64,000 bases of DNA from NCBI GenBank assembly GCA_012845835.1, contig JABAKD010000029.1, positions 13,531,892-13,595,891 of the forward strand, in the 5' to 3' direction. Position 1 is the stretch's first letter. Every line of letters begins with the position of its first letter. Source of the stretch: Undaria pinnatifida (lineage: Eukaryota; Sar; Phaeophyceae; Laminariales; Alariaceae). The translations under genes were made by a program, and so were the position numbers. Positions 1 through 12,600 of the stretch are shown here, in pieces. The notes beneath the pieces were generated by a model. The model ran no database searches. It saw only the letters and a list, made by a program, of their open reading frames with translations, and was not told the DNA's origin.

Positions 1-316
1 TAGGAGCTCAGAAAAATCTTAGAATATGCTCCACCCCTATAGCGTGGGATGAACCCCCGGGCGCTTCTTCGGCCGGCCGATGCTGTAATCAAAACAGTTT
101 CGTTGGACACATGCTCCCTCTTAGGTCTCGAAAGGGGTTACGCTTGTGCCTGCTGACACTTGCCCACAAAGAAATCCCCGAAACTGTACGTACTGCAATT
201 ACTTTTCCGTGAGGGCTGGGGTACGACTTAGGGTACGGTTGGGTTAAGGGTTTAAAGTGTGCCCGACGATATAAACTTGTCCGAAAATCCGCCCTCGATG
301 CAGAAATAGCTCGTAC

Positions 317-649
317 CTCGTTCCCAGCAGTGATAGCACCCTTGCCCTCTGGGAACGATGGAGGCAGCGGTGGACACGATGGGTCCGAGAGGACGGACAA
401 AGGGAGGGACGGAGAAACGCCGTTGCTGTAGTCGCTAATATTGCTGACCATGCTGCCTACGCGTAGGCCGGCGCTGGTGTTGTCGATGCCTACGCGTAAC
501 CCGGTGCTACTGCTACCGCCGCCGCTGCTGCCGCTGCCACCGAAGCCGAGATGGCCAGCAACAGTGTCGACGGGTGCCCGTTCGCTTTTCGCAACATGTC
601 TCGACTTCGTAAGGCCGGGCCGACGCCGCGCTGCGCCGGTCCGTTGGAC
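317..649 (-). CDS. Probable MYB gene exon 8 (Gly/Ser-rich tail, may not be terminal)
   Basis: 333 nt open in phase 0, between acceptor CCCTCCAG and donor GAG|GTACGA. Reads [20 protein letters not shown] near the start, then a Gly/Ser-rich stretch, two copies of the TGLRVG/AGLRVG unit, and a Ser/Pro-rich end. If the donor is used the gene continues beyond the left edge; otherwise translation runs on in the same frame to a stop at about 89. Confidence 0.55.
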
Positions 650-3576
650 CTGGAGGGTTTCATTTCGGGAAGCATTGCGCACGTGAGAAACTTGTGGAGT
701 TGGCAGGGGCGGGAGTTGTTCGTGTGGTATACGGTATGCTGGCGAGTTCTATTCCGGGAAGCACTGAGCTCATGAAAAACTGGCGAACATGGCGAGGGAG
801 GCTGCACACATTTTATACATAGCCGTAGTCTTGATTAACATAGGGGGGGTCGGGGTCGCTCGTCTATTTTCGGTATGCGACGGCGATATATTTGACAAGA
901 AGCGCTGTGCTCGTCAAAAAATGATGAAGGTGCCGTGGGCGGAGGTTGTTCGGATATCTTCTTTTGGTATGTGACGGCTAACTATAGCTGTCCGGATACC
1001 ATAGCAGCAGCGACGACAACAACAACAGAAGCGGCAAAGAAAAAACACTGCGGTTTTCCTTCCCCTCCCGTGGCCGCCTGTCAAACTCCCTCCAACCATA
1101 TACTACGGGCACGCATTATACGAGTACAGCCCCTACCCCTTAACACTTTTAGAACTGTAAAAAAATCGTCCTACACTAATTCCAAGTGATTAGCTCTCGA
1201 AAAAACGAGCGTGCAGTTCTCAAAAGGGCTAAGTCCTCAAAAACGCACCCCTCGCGCTACGGAGCAATTGGGTATTTCCGGCGCTCGTTCGTTAGCGTGC
1301 TTCACCTTTGGTCGCGACAGCGACAGCTTCCCCCATTAACTCTTGTAGGACCCCAAAAAAGAAAACTATCCCAGACTTCCAACAAATGTTGTCTCCAAAA
1401 ACATTCGTTCTGTGCTACAAAAGTTCAACTGCCGTCAAGCACCCCCCGCACCATACTAACTCCAAAGTAGGTCGCCGCCCAAATCGAGCGTTCAATTCTA
1501 AAAGAGTGCGATTCTCCTCACACCCACCCACCCCCGCCCCCGCGCTGCATACGGATCGAAATATTTCCGACACTGGCTTGTTTAGCGCGGTAGAGTTACC
1601 TTAGGATGAGACAGCGGCCGGGATGACGGAGGGGTTGTCCTCTGCCTGCAGTGAACGCCGCCGGTTGCATTCAAACGTTTTTTGAACTTTTCGCGGAAGC
1701 CAGGCTTGGCGCTGAAACGACCGAATCGCAACGGAACGAAAACCCAAACGGTCGGAATAACGGACGATCGGGGACGACGTCAGGGACAGGTGTAAAAAAC
1801 GCGTGCGCCACTGTAATGCTCTCAACACGCCCAGCTATGCCAAAATAGTTGCTATGAAACAGCATAATTGGCGTACGCGGGAAAACGAGCAAACCACTTG
1901 GCCATCTTGATCGCGACCATAATGACTTCATTGAGCGTGTCTGTTATTATTCCTTTTTTTCTGGATACGGAGCACAAGATACCATCTATATCATATGTTT
2001 CCCCAATTGCGCGCGTTATGCTCCAAAACAGAACGAATGACAAACTCTTTATTGGCCAATTCTTATGCAATCAAATCCATCAGTCCAAAGAAAAAACTTT
2101 GCAACTGGAGACCAAATGGACATTCTTGCACAGTCGAAAAAGAGACTCGAGCTCTTTGACAGAGCTATCCGACTCGAACACCCAGCCGAAAAGGCCGTCG
2201 ATTCGACTGAATGCGTCAGTCGAATTGCTGGGTCGAAAAAGAGTATAAACCCATCGCATCGCCCATCCCACCACAAAAACACACGCACGCCCACACATCG
2301 ACCCATACCAGGCACCACACAGCAGCATCCTACTATGTCGTACAACAGCGCCGACGTTGGCTTGCCCGCTATCGCTGCTGCTGCTTCTCGCCGCTAGTCG
2401 GGTGGCACATTCCTATCCCCGCCCGCTAACAACGTGTATCATACGATGGCAGATGGCAGCAGAGCGTGATATCGATTACATTTTTTCTGACATCAGTTAC
2501 GCTTGCTGTAGTTCTCGCGGCTCTCGGCTGAGAGCAACGCCACGAACAACGTAGCTTTGGCGGCTTTGGGCCAAGTCCAGCGCCACCAACCCGCTTGGAG
2601 TAGGGCTCGTCGCGCGTGAAGCGCGCGTTGCTCGCGGAGAACGCACGAAGCACAGAGCTTACAGCCGACTTTCAACTGCCATACAGCCATACAGCAGTAC
2701 TCGTTCACACCGAACGCCTTCAGAAAAGAGCACAAAACTATGCAAACGACTCGACTGACGATAATAACGAGACCCAGCAGAATCCAGTTAAAAAAAAAAG
2801 CCGGTCGAAGAAGGCCCTCTTCGACTCCAACTGTGTAAGAATTGGTCTACTAACGCAAAATTAGTCAATATATATATATATATTAAACAGCATGATGGAT
2901 ACTTCATAGAAGGCTACAACCGGCCAATCTGGCCATCTTGATGGCGGCCATGGTGACACTGTTGGGCGTGTCGCGCATAAAAAGGATACGCTACCATGGC
3001 TTGCCCCAATTGCGCTCGTTAATCTCTTACAAACGCCGAACTCTGCCAAAATAATTGCTGGCAAAAATGGACATAAGCCTCAACAAAAACTATACCTGGT
3101 ATACGCCTAACATCAAACGAGCAAGCCTGAGAACAAGAATATAATCTTAAGCACAAGGATACACTCCTAAGAACAAGGACATACACCTAAGAACAATAAT
3201 ACACTCCTAAGAACAAGGATATGCTCCTAAGAACAAAGATACACTCCTAAAAACAAGGACATACTCCTAAGAACAAGGATACACTCCTAAGAACACGGAC
3301 ATGCTCCTAAACACAAGGATACACTCGTAAGGACAAGGACATACTCCTAAGAACAAGGATACACTCACAAGAAAAAGGACATGCTCCTAAGAACAAGGAT
3401 ACACTCCAAATAACAAGAACATCCGCCTAATAACAACCAAACCCACCTGGCCATCTTGATCGCGGCCATAGTGACGCTGTTGGGCGTGTCCGCGGTAGAG
3501 TCGGCAGCGACGATGGTGGCGGCAGCGGCTTCGACTGTCGCGGCGGCCGCAGGGCGCTTACCCTTAACAGACTTAC

Positions 3577-3607
<31 letters not shown>

Positions 3608-6600
3608 ACCGCCACCGCTGGACGAACCTCCACCGTCAGACAATACGGCCACCCCGTTAGCTGCGTCGATGAGTTGCTGCCTCTGGCAACACAAAATATA
3701 TATACGAGGTATTTTCGATGGGGCGGGCGGACGAGACGGCAGACGGAGGGTTAGAGGAGACGCGTGTTGGCACATCCCGGGGAGTTGCAAGGGCGGTGTG
3801 TCTCTAACGGAGCTAGGCGGGTGTCACGGTATCGAGGACTCTATTTTTTCTCAGGCTCCTTCCTGGAGGAGTTTTCCAACGGCCGACCTCTAGCACCTGT
3901 CACAGACCGAACTTGCTAACTAACGCCTGCCACCAGCCGACTTGCTAACGTCTGCCACCACCACCGAACTTGCTAGCTAGCTACCTCTGCGGCGAAGAAA
4001 TGGTCGCACCTCGCGAAGCGTGAGAGATTGCTTGGTGTCCTTGCTTGTAGCTGCCGCCGTTAGCACTTCGAGGGCTGCACCCTTCGCCGCCTTCATGTAG
4101 CGTTCAAGCTCTGCCAGCATTGAAGAACGCGGTTAGGGATTGGGGTAAGATGCAGGGGGATAAAAAAAGTGGCCGGGGATGTAGCAGGATAGAATGGGAA
4201 ATGTAGGAAGGGGTGGGATGGGGTGAAATGCCAGGGGGGGTGGAATGGGGCGAAATCTAAAAAAGTGGGTCAAAACGTCACGGGTGGCCGCCTACATGTA
4301 GCGTCCAAGCTCTGCCTGCGTCGAAGATTTGTAGACCGACTGGGACAGGATGGAGTGAGACAGAGTAAGGTGGGATGGGACATAGGGGATATGAGGGCGC
4401 GACGCGAAAAATATATCACACCAAACGCAAAAAACACTATGATGAAGTGGGGAAGCGGCGGTGATTATGTTAGGGGGTGGAATGAGCCGAGATGTAAGGT
4501 GGCAAAAAAACACCGAGGCAGTATGGGATGGAGTAGGATAAGACGGGACGAAAAGCGGGCAGGCAGAACGGGACGAGACGTAAGCAGATTACACAACACG
4601 GAAAGAGATACAAAGAACGATGTGCGCAACAAAAACCACAACGGGCCTTGTGGGCCACCAACCAAGAAAATGCGCAAGCGGTTGCTTCTCTGTACACAAC
4701 CCAGTCACCAGCGTAACCACTGTAATAACACATGTGAACGGCAACAAAACAATCTTACGAGTCAAGAGCACCCCTTGGCAAGCCGACACAAGCGCTCTTG
4801 GATACACAATGTTTTTATCTGTCGTCGGGCAATATATACCGGTTCTCGGTATAGGCGAGGCACACCGATTCAACCACTCCTAGCTCTTGTGGAATTACAT
4901 CCACGATTTTGGGACAAACTTCTTGGAATTAGTGGGGGGTATTCTCTGCAACAGAAAAGGGTCATTGCCCGAATTTCGTTATCTTGGGCTACACTTCCAG
5001 GAAAAAACTAAAAACACACTGCAAGCCGCCACTGCAGCTCACCAAGAAGCCCAGTAGCCTTACGCGCGGCCTTAGCGTTCGCCTTGCGTTTCTTCGCCGC
5101 AACCGCCGCCGCCTCCTCCGCCGCCGCCACAACCGATCTAGCGGCATCCACGGTCGGTTTACCTTCGACATCTTCACTTTTTGACGCGGCATCACCACCA
5201 GCCAAGGCCGGGTCATGTTCGTCCAGCGCATCATGTATCGACGAGGAGGCAGCGCCTCGCACGGTGTCAGAGACCTCACGGCTCAACCGGCGCACGTTCC
5301 GCCGCATACAGGAGTACCTAAGAGATGGAAGGGAATGGTGCGGGGCGGGGAGAGGGGGGGGCGGGAGGGAGGGGGGGGAGCGGGAGGGGGGGGGGGGGAA
5401 CCGGGAGTGAGGGGAGGGGACGGGAAGGAGGGAGGGGGGGCACGGGAGGTAAGGGGGGGCACGAGGGGGGGGGGGGGGGGGGACGGGAGGGAGGGAGGGG
5501 CATGGGAAGGAGGGAGGGGCACGGGAGGGGGGGGAGGGCTGATTTCCAAGCACGTGTGAGGTGCTGTACTGCTTTTGGTCGATCTTCCCAAGAGGGGTAT
5601 TGTCAGCGGGGTAGGAAGTAAAAACGAAGCGGCGACAGTTTTATCGCGGCACGCACAACTTTTCGAGGCACGGCTAAAACGGCCGTTACAGTTGATGCAC
5701 AAGCTACTCTAACACGCGGAACTGATACAAAAAAATAAACTTTACCGACGTGTCTACGTAATCATTCCCAAAGTGGCAGTTACACGTCATGACAGAACCC
5801 CGCCATAGTAACCTTTGGAAAAATAGGCGGGGCACACGCGTAGTGCATACTGTAGCATCTGGAAAAAAGGGAGTTCCAAAGCCTCCGCGTCCAGGTTCTC
5901 TCAATATCGATTCTTTTTTTTCCCCGTACGCATGGCATTTCCTTTTTCCTGCTAATGGTGGCACAGCCCTGAACTAATAGCATTTTATCAACCTCTAGTA
6001 GAACTACAGCATTGATGCGATGCTCGGGAGTAGCAGTGCTAACAGTAGTAGCCGCGTATTTTTTCACGGCGTGGTGCTTGCTCGCAGCCTGCCCTGCCAC
6101 ATCTCACCAGAAGTTTTTAACCTGGTTGTCCGTCCTGCCTGGAAGGCGTTTCGCGATCTCGGACCAGCGGTTTCCGATCTCGCACCTCGCCTTCGCCATA
6201 ACCGCCTCCTCAGCCTTGGTCCACGCGCCTTTCTTGATGTTGGGGTCTGTTTTTCCGTTAGTTTTGCAAAGGGGTCAAGAAAAAGGTGCTTATAAAAACA
6301 AAGGGTACTAGCCAAAGAAAAGGCACTCGTTGATAAAAGGTACACGAGGTATTTTTTTTATTTGTTTTAGAGACGGTTTGTTTATGTTGCAAGGAAATCA
6401 AGAAAAAGATCCACGTCAAGGAAAAGGTACACAGGTCCTTAATTATGTTTGGGACTATTGGTATTGAAAAGGGTGGGCAAAAGAGCGAAGGGGTCATAAA
6501 AAATGCTCTGCAAGCGGGTCAAGAAAAAAATACACGCATCCGATGTGAATGCGTGGATCTGTTTGTTTTGTAACAATGCAAAAAAAGGGTATTACGCGCG

Positions 6601-9600
6601 CCTTTCTTGATGCTTGGTTCTGTTTTTTCGTTCGTTTTGCAAAAGGGTCAAGACAACAAAAAACACGCTGAGTGTGCTTGTTCGCCAATAAAAAGGTACA
6701 CTCTCCTTTCTTGATGTTCAGGGTCTGTTTGCTTCTTTGTGACGCAAAAAAATTAAGCAAAGGTACACGGGTTTACATTGGAGTCAAAAAAGCATACACA
6801 CGCCCTTCTTGATGTTGGGGTCTGTTTCAGTGTTTGCAGCGGGATGAAAAAAAAGGTACACTTTGCAAAGGGGAAAGAAAAGGGTATACGCGTCCGTCTT
6901 GATGTTGGCGTTATTTGCTCATACGTTTTACAAAGGAGTCCAGAAAAGGACACACGCGCCCGTCTTGATATGAGCTTGTTTGTCTGCTTTGCACAGGGGT
7001 CAATGAAAAGGCGTTGATATCATAGTGCCTCTACGCGGTAGTATAGAGTTTTGATCGATGCTCTGCAGTAGCGTCTATCGAATGCCCATGAAGTACATTC
7101 TCATGACCGTGCCAAAAAAGAGGAAACACAGCGTCAACTCTATACGGCCGAGACTCTCAAGCACCCCCCAAGAGATTACATCTGACGATGTTCAGCTGTA
7201 TCCTCCTGCTTACGTCGAACAAAGGGGAGGAACCGAAACAACCATACCTAGCCCAGACTCTCGTATGTCGATGAACCACATTATCATTAGCATCCATAAC
7301 AACGACGACGCACAGCGCCAACTCTACCTGGTCCAGGCTCTCAGGCACTCCCAAGATGTTTTATCTGACGATGCTGCAACTGCACCCTCATCATTATGTC
7401 GAACAACGAAGAACTAACTGTATCAACTCTACCTGGATCAGGCCCTTACAACTACTGCAGTACATCCCCACCAAGCCAACAAACGAGGAGAAACAGGGCT
7501 ACCTCCACCTGGCACGGGGTACCTGGGACACTGGGCAGGGTCGAGTTGACCCCGTTCTTCGTCGTGATTGGGCGTGATCGGCATGATCGGCGTGATCGGC
7601 GTGATCGGCGTGGTCCTCGATAGCGGTATGTAGCACATTTATTGGCCTGATTATTTCCGATCGAAGGGATAGATTCACTCAGGAGTCGTTTTGCGGTATC
7701 CCCCCAAACATTTCTTCGACGAAAACTCCCGTCATGAAACCAGCTACCGGCCGTATCTCCTGAATCACTGTGCCCCACGCCAACCCCGACGTCGTCGTTC
7801 AACAGTCCGTTGCAGGCAAGAAAATAGACAAAAATATTACATTCCATGGCATCCTCATTTCGAGCAGCCATGAAATGTTTACTGAAGAAAATCGCTGGTT
7901 GTGGTGGGCGCTATCGTAAAATGAGTCTCATGAGCTACCGTACCCAGGCCAGTGTCGTTATACTTGAGGGAAAAGCCATCCGTTGTGTATACGCACTTGT
8001 TTCAGAATTCAGGTTTCTCATCGGGTTGCACTTTCGCGTGTTTTTAACCCCTTTAGCGCCCCAAAAAAATCCCCTCTATATACTAATTTCAAGTAATTTG
8101 TCCCCAAAAACGACTTTCCGGTAAAGCCGTTAAGCATTCGTGTTTTTGGTTTAGGTGTGGCCCTCCTGAGGAAGGATCATCATGCAAAAATTGGGTGCGC
8201 ACCTCTCATGGCACGCGTCGATCCTGTGGATGCAGCTGCAACGTCGTTGGATTTAGTATCTTACCAGTACGTAACCCGGAGTACTCACGAGCCTGGGCCA
8301 GACAGAGCTGAGTTCGTTTTTTCTCATTGTTGGACATGAGGCCGGTGTGGCTGTATCATCGTCAGATATTATCCTTTGGGAATACCTGAGGGGCCTAGAC
8401 CGAATAGGGAGGGCCCTGTTCTTCCTATTGGTAAGGCAAGATGATGAACATGTAGTCATACCATTGCCAGATATAACCACTTGGTGGTACCTGAGAGCCT
8501 GGTCCAGGTAGAGGTCGTCCTGTTCTTGATCGCTGTTGGGCATGCTCTTGTTAAGGATGTGGTTGTTACATCTTCAGATACAATCGACGTGGCCTAGCCT
8601 CTCAAGCCCATTATATCAGACGACGTTCCAACTACGTCCTCATCATGATCACGCCTCATTGCGCCGAACAACAGGGCTACCTCTCCCTAGCCCAGGCACT
8701 ACAATCACCCCCCAAAAGGGTATCTGACGACGCCAAACTGCATCCTCGTCAGTGCTTATACCAATAGTAACAGAGCAACCAAATCAGCGCCATCTGGCCC
8801 AGGCTCTTCTTTCAGGTTCTCGAAGAGCCCGGGCCAGGTCGAGTTGGCCCTGTCATTGCTCGTTGCTAGAGATAACCATGAGGACGTAAATGTAGCATGG
8901 TCATGTATAATTTACACTGGGAGTATCTGAGAGCGTGGGCCAGACAGAAGTGACCCCGCCATTCCCAGTTGTCAGGCAAGACAATGAGGACACCGAAGCA
9001 GCATCGTCAGATATAATCAGCCTGGCCCAGGCTCTCGTCTCCCATACACTCCCGATATGTTGTGTATAACGATATACAATGTGAAAATACTATAGGGGTC
9101 CCCCAATAAGGCGGTATCCCTACATAAGGGCGATATTCCTATACAAGGTGGTCAAAATGGCTTGGCGCTACTGGAGAATTGCACTCGTAACCTGGCATGA
9201 ATAAGGCGGCTTCCCCCCATAAGGCGGTCCTATTGCTCTCTGTACCACACAACCGCCTTACTGGGGGAACTTTACCGTAACAAACTACAGCATCGCTATC
9301 GTGTATAACATTGAAAAACAACAGGGTCAGTTCCCCCTGGCCCAGAATCTCAAGCACCCTAAAAAAATCACAATTAAACATGCTAAACAATGTATCCTCA
9401 AAACCGCATCCAACAACGAGGAGGAACCAAGTCAACTAACTCTATCTGGCCGAAGCTCCCAGGAGCCTAGGCCCGAGAGAGCTGACGCTGTAATTCCTCG
9501 TTGTTAGACACAACCCTGAGGGTGGTGTTTAACATCGTCAGCTAAAACCTCGTGGGAGCGCTTGAGACCCTGGGCCAGGTAGAGATTGCCCCGCTCTCCC

Positions 9601-12600
9601 AAGGTGTTAAGCACGAGCACGACGATCTATCAACAGTTGCGCACGTCGGACAGATGGCGATATAGATCATATAGATCATATAGATCCTATAGATCATATA
9701 GATCATACAGATCGCATAGATCCTTTGCCTGGCGTCAGTGTATGTTCTGCGGGATCTGTCCTTGATTACCCTGGGCAAAGGGGCTGTTCATCGTCACTTT
9801 TCCAATATTGTTCGAATAAAAAAATTAAAAGTTACTTGATTTTTTCGGGATTCGGCAAACGATAGCCATATTAAAAGGAGTTAAAAGGAGGGGTATAGCT
9901 ACTGGTGTCGGGGTGGGCGGGAACTATCTAATCATATACTTCGAAGCAGACTATTTTCGGGCTCAAGTAAAGGAGACGACAAACAGCTTGGAGGATGTAA
10001 ACAGAAAGCCGAACAGTCTGTGCAGAGGAGCATCAAGGATCTAAAGGTAGGTATAAGCCCGGGGCCGAACACCTTCACCACCTTACTACTAAAGTAAACA
10101 AAAGAACCGCCCGCTCACCGAGGTGGTTGTGCCAACGCTCCCGGCACTGCTTCCCCGACCGTCCAAAAATCGAATACTCAGAAGCCAGGTACTCCTCGAT
10201 GATGGCCCAGCTGCGCATTCCGTGGGTCTTCACGAGCGTCCGAATAGCGGCGTCTTCCTCGGCAGTCCAAACGCGCCGGCTGCAGAGAAAAAACGTGATG
10301 CAAAAAGCGCACGTCGGCGGTGGGATGAAAGTTTTTTTGGGTTCTTTGGACGAGATGCATGATAGGCCAGGTGGGCTGCAAAATAAAAAAAGTGACGCCA
10401 AAAGAGCACCGCGGTGGGATAGGCGTTTTGTCTGGACACGATGCATGGCAGGCCAGGCAGGCTTCCTCGGTCGTATCTCCCCAAGCTTTCGGGTGTCAAT
10501 GGCGGTGGGATGAGCGTTTGTTTGGACGAGATGCATGGCAGGGCTATAATAGGTAAAATGTTTCGACCGCGTCACCACAAAGAATGGATTTTTCCACTGC
10601 ACGCATGCATGTGTAGCGCTTATTTCTAGTTTCTGCTGTTTCTGGATCCTTCAGGGCGATGAGCTTCGTCATTCGCCTGCTACAATTTGGGTACTGGTGT
10701 ACTCGGTGATGATGTAACGAGTAATGATATATCCCCGCAATCTTACCCGTACACCAGGTACCTGGTATATAGCACACGTGGTGACACTACTATTGCTAGA
10801 GCGTGAGTCGGCACGACTTAAGTCACCAAATATAAATATATAGACTATATTAGTCGGACTACAGTGTAATAGTCAGTGGTTTTCCGGAGGTGCAGAGTAT
10901 CCGACTTGTTGGGTTTCCTTACTTGTAGGAACGCTTGCTGCATGCGGGATCAGATTTTCTATGTGAATGGACACGTGGCCCGCAAGAGGTCGCAGCCATG
11001 TGCTCCTCGATAGGATGGGGTACAAGAAAGACCCGCCACGAAACTCGAAAGAAACTGAGGCTCGTTTCTTCTCGAAAACTAAGAGGTTCAATGCAATGTA
11101 AGAAACCCAGCTCGTAATGGACAACCAATTTTCCGACTATAGTCAGCTAGTCGTCTTTGATTCCTAGCGAACAGGTATGAGCCGTGAGATACTGCCGACT
11201 CGCAGTCCTAAGCAATTGATGTTTGACTCACAGTCCTAAAGGGTTGATACTTGACTCACTGCACTAATTGATACAGTTTGACTGCATGAAAAATGGATAT
11301 TGTTCGTGGGATTCGGGGCTCGTATGGGGGGGGAGCGTCTGCCACGGAGGGTGATCGATGTTTGGGGAGTTGGTTGGGGGTACGGGCTACTCAGGGGGGG
11401 GCAAAATAAAGATTGGATGGTGCGTCTGGAAGAAGAAATAACGGAATTTGGCACGAGGTTCAAAGGGCAACAAAAGGCTGCACAGAAGGCCGGCAGTTAG
11501 TTTCGACGGGTCGAGGAAGAGGCAGAGGCCTTCACACGGAAAATATATGACGCGGAAAGCTGTAGAGCTGCAGAGCGACACGTGAAGGCCGCGGCAGCGA
11601 CACGCGCCGTGGATATCTATACGCGGCGGGAGGGAGGGGGCAGGGGGGGGAGGAGAGGAGGGACGGCGGGAGGGGGGAGTGGGGGGGGGGAGGGGGGGAG
11701 GGGGCGGGGGGGAGTTGGAGGAGGTGGCGGGGGGGCGTCCTGCCCAAGAGACTGACGTCTGGGTATGGTCATCGTCGTGCTGACGTATGTTTGCCTTCCC
11801 ATGGCCGCAAGTAGCGAGCGTAAGGCCGCCCGGGCTTCTTTGTGCCCTTTATGTGCTTGATGCCCTCTTTTCCAATCGACTTGGGTCTTTCGTGCGCATG
11901 CGTATTGATAGCATTGGCTGGTTGGCTCGCAGGTATTTTTTTACACCCCCCCCCTGCAGGCGAGCTCACGTGTGTTTTCACTTAATATGTGTAGTCTAAT
12001 GTATGCGTGGTTGACTTATTTTATTTTGTTTTCTATGATCGGACGCGAATTTTTGCTGTTGTTTTGGTAGCGATGTGTAGTCTACAGTAGCCTGCCTTAC
12101 ATTTCTTCACCTCCCCTGTTGGCGAGTCTACGCAAGTTGTCGCGTACCAGGTACCTATTAATAGTACACAATATTTTCCCCTTTTCCCCTATCTTTCTTA
12201 CTTTTTATTGGTTTATTAGTATTCTCGTCGAATTTGTCCTTTGGTTTGGGGGCCTGGGTGGCATGCGGTGTACCAGGTAGTCGGTTTCAGCTGTGAGTCT
12301 TGAAACGTATGTATATGTGCCAGTAGAAGGGCCTAATTACGCACGAACGCTGACTTCCAGTTTTGACTTTTATATTTTTTGACGGATGTACGACTTGCTT
12401 CAGCGTGTGATATGTGTCCGTACGTGTTTTATAAGAAATACAAGGGCTCCGCTCCGCGGGCGGCTGACGCCGCCCGCTACGCTCGCGCAAGGCAAGGAAG
12501 AATGCAACTAAAAACATAGTCTATGTAAAGGGGGCAGAAAGAAGAGGCCCACGATTTGGTGCGAACAGCGATTTGATAATGCCAAGAGCTGCTTGTGCAG

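Noticed and set aside
9960..10047. Plus-strand segment [20 protein letters not shown] before a GTAGGT
   Set aside because: A possible exon by composition, but isolated, 88 nt, with a poor acceptor and no partner exon.
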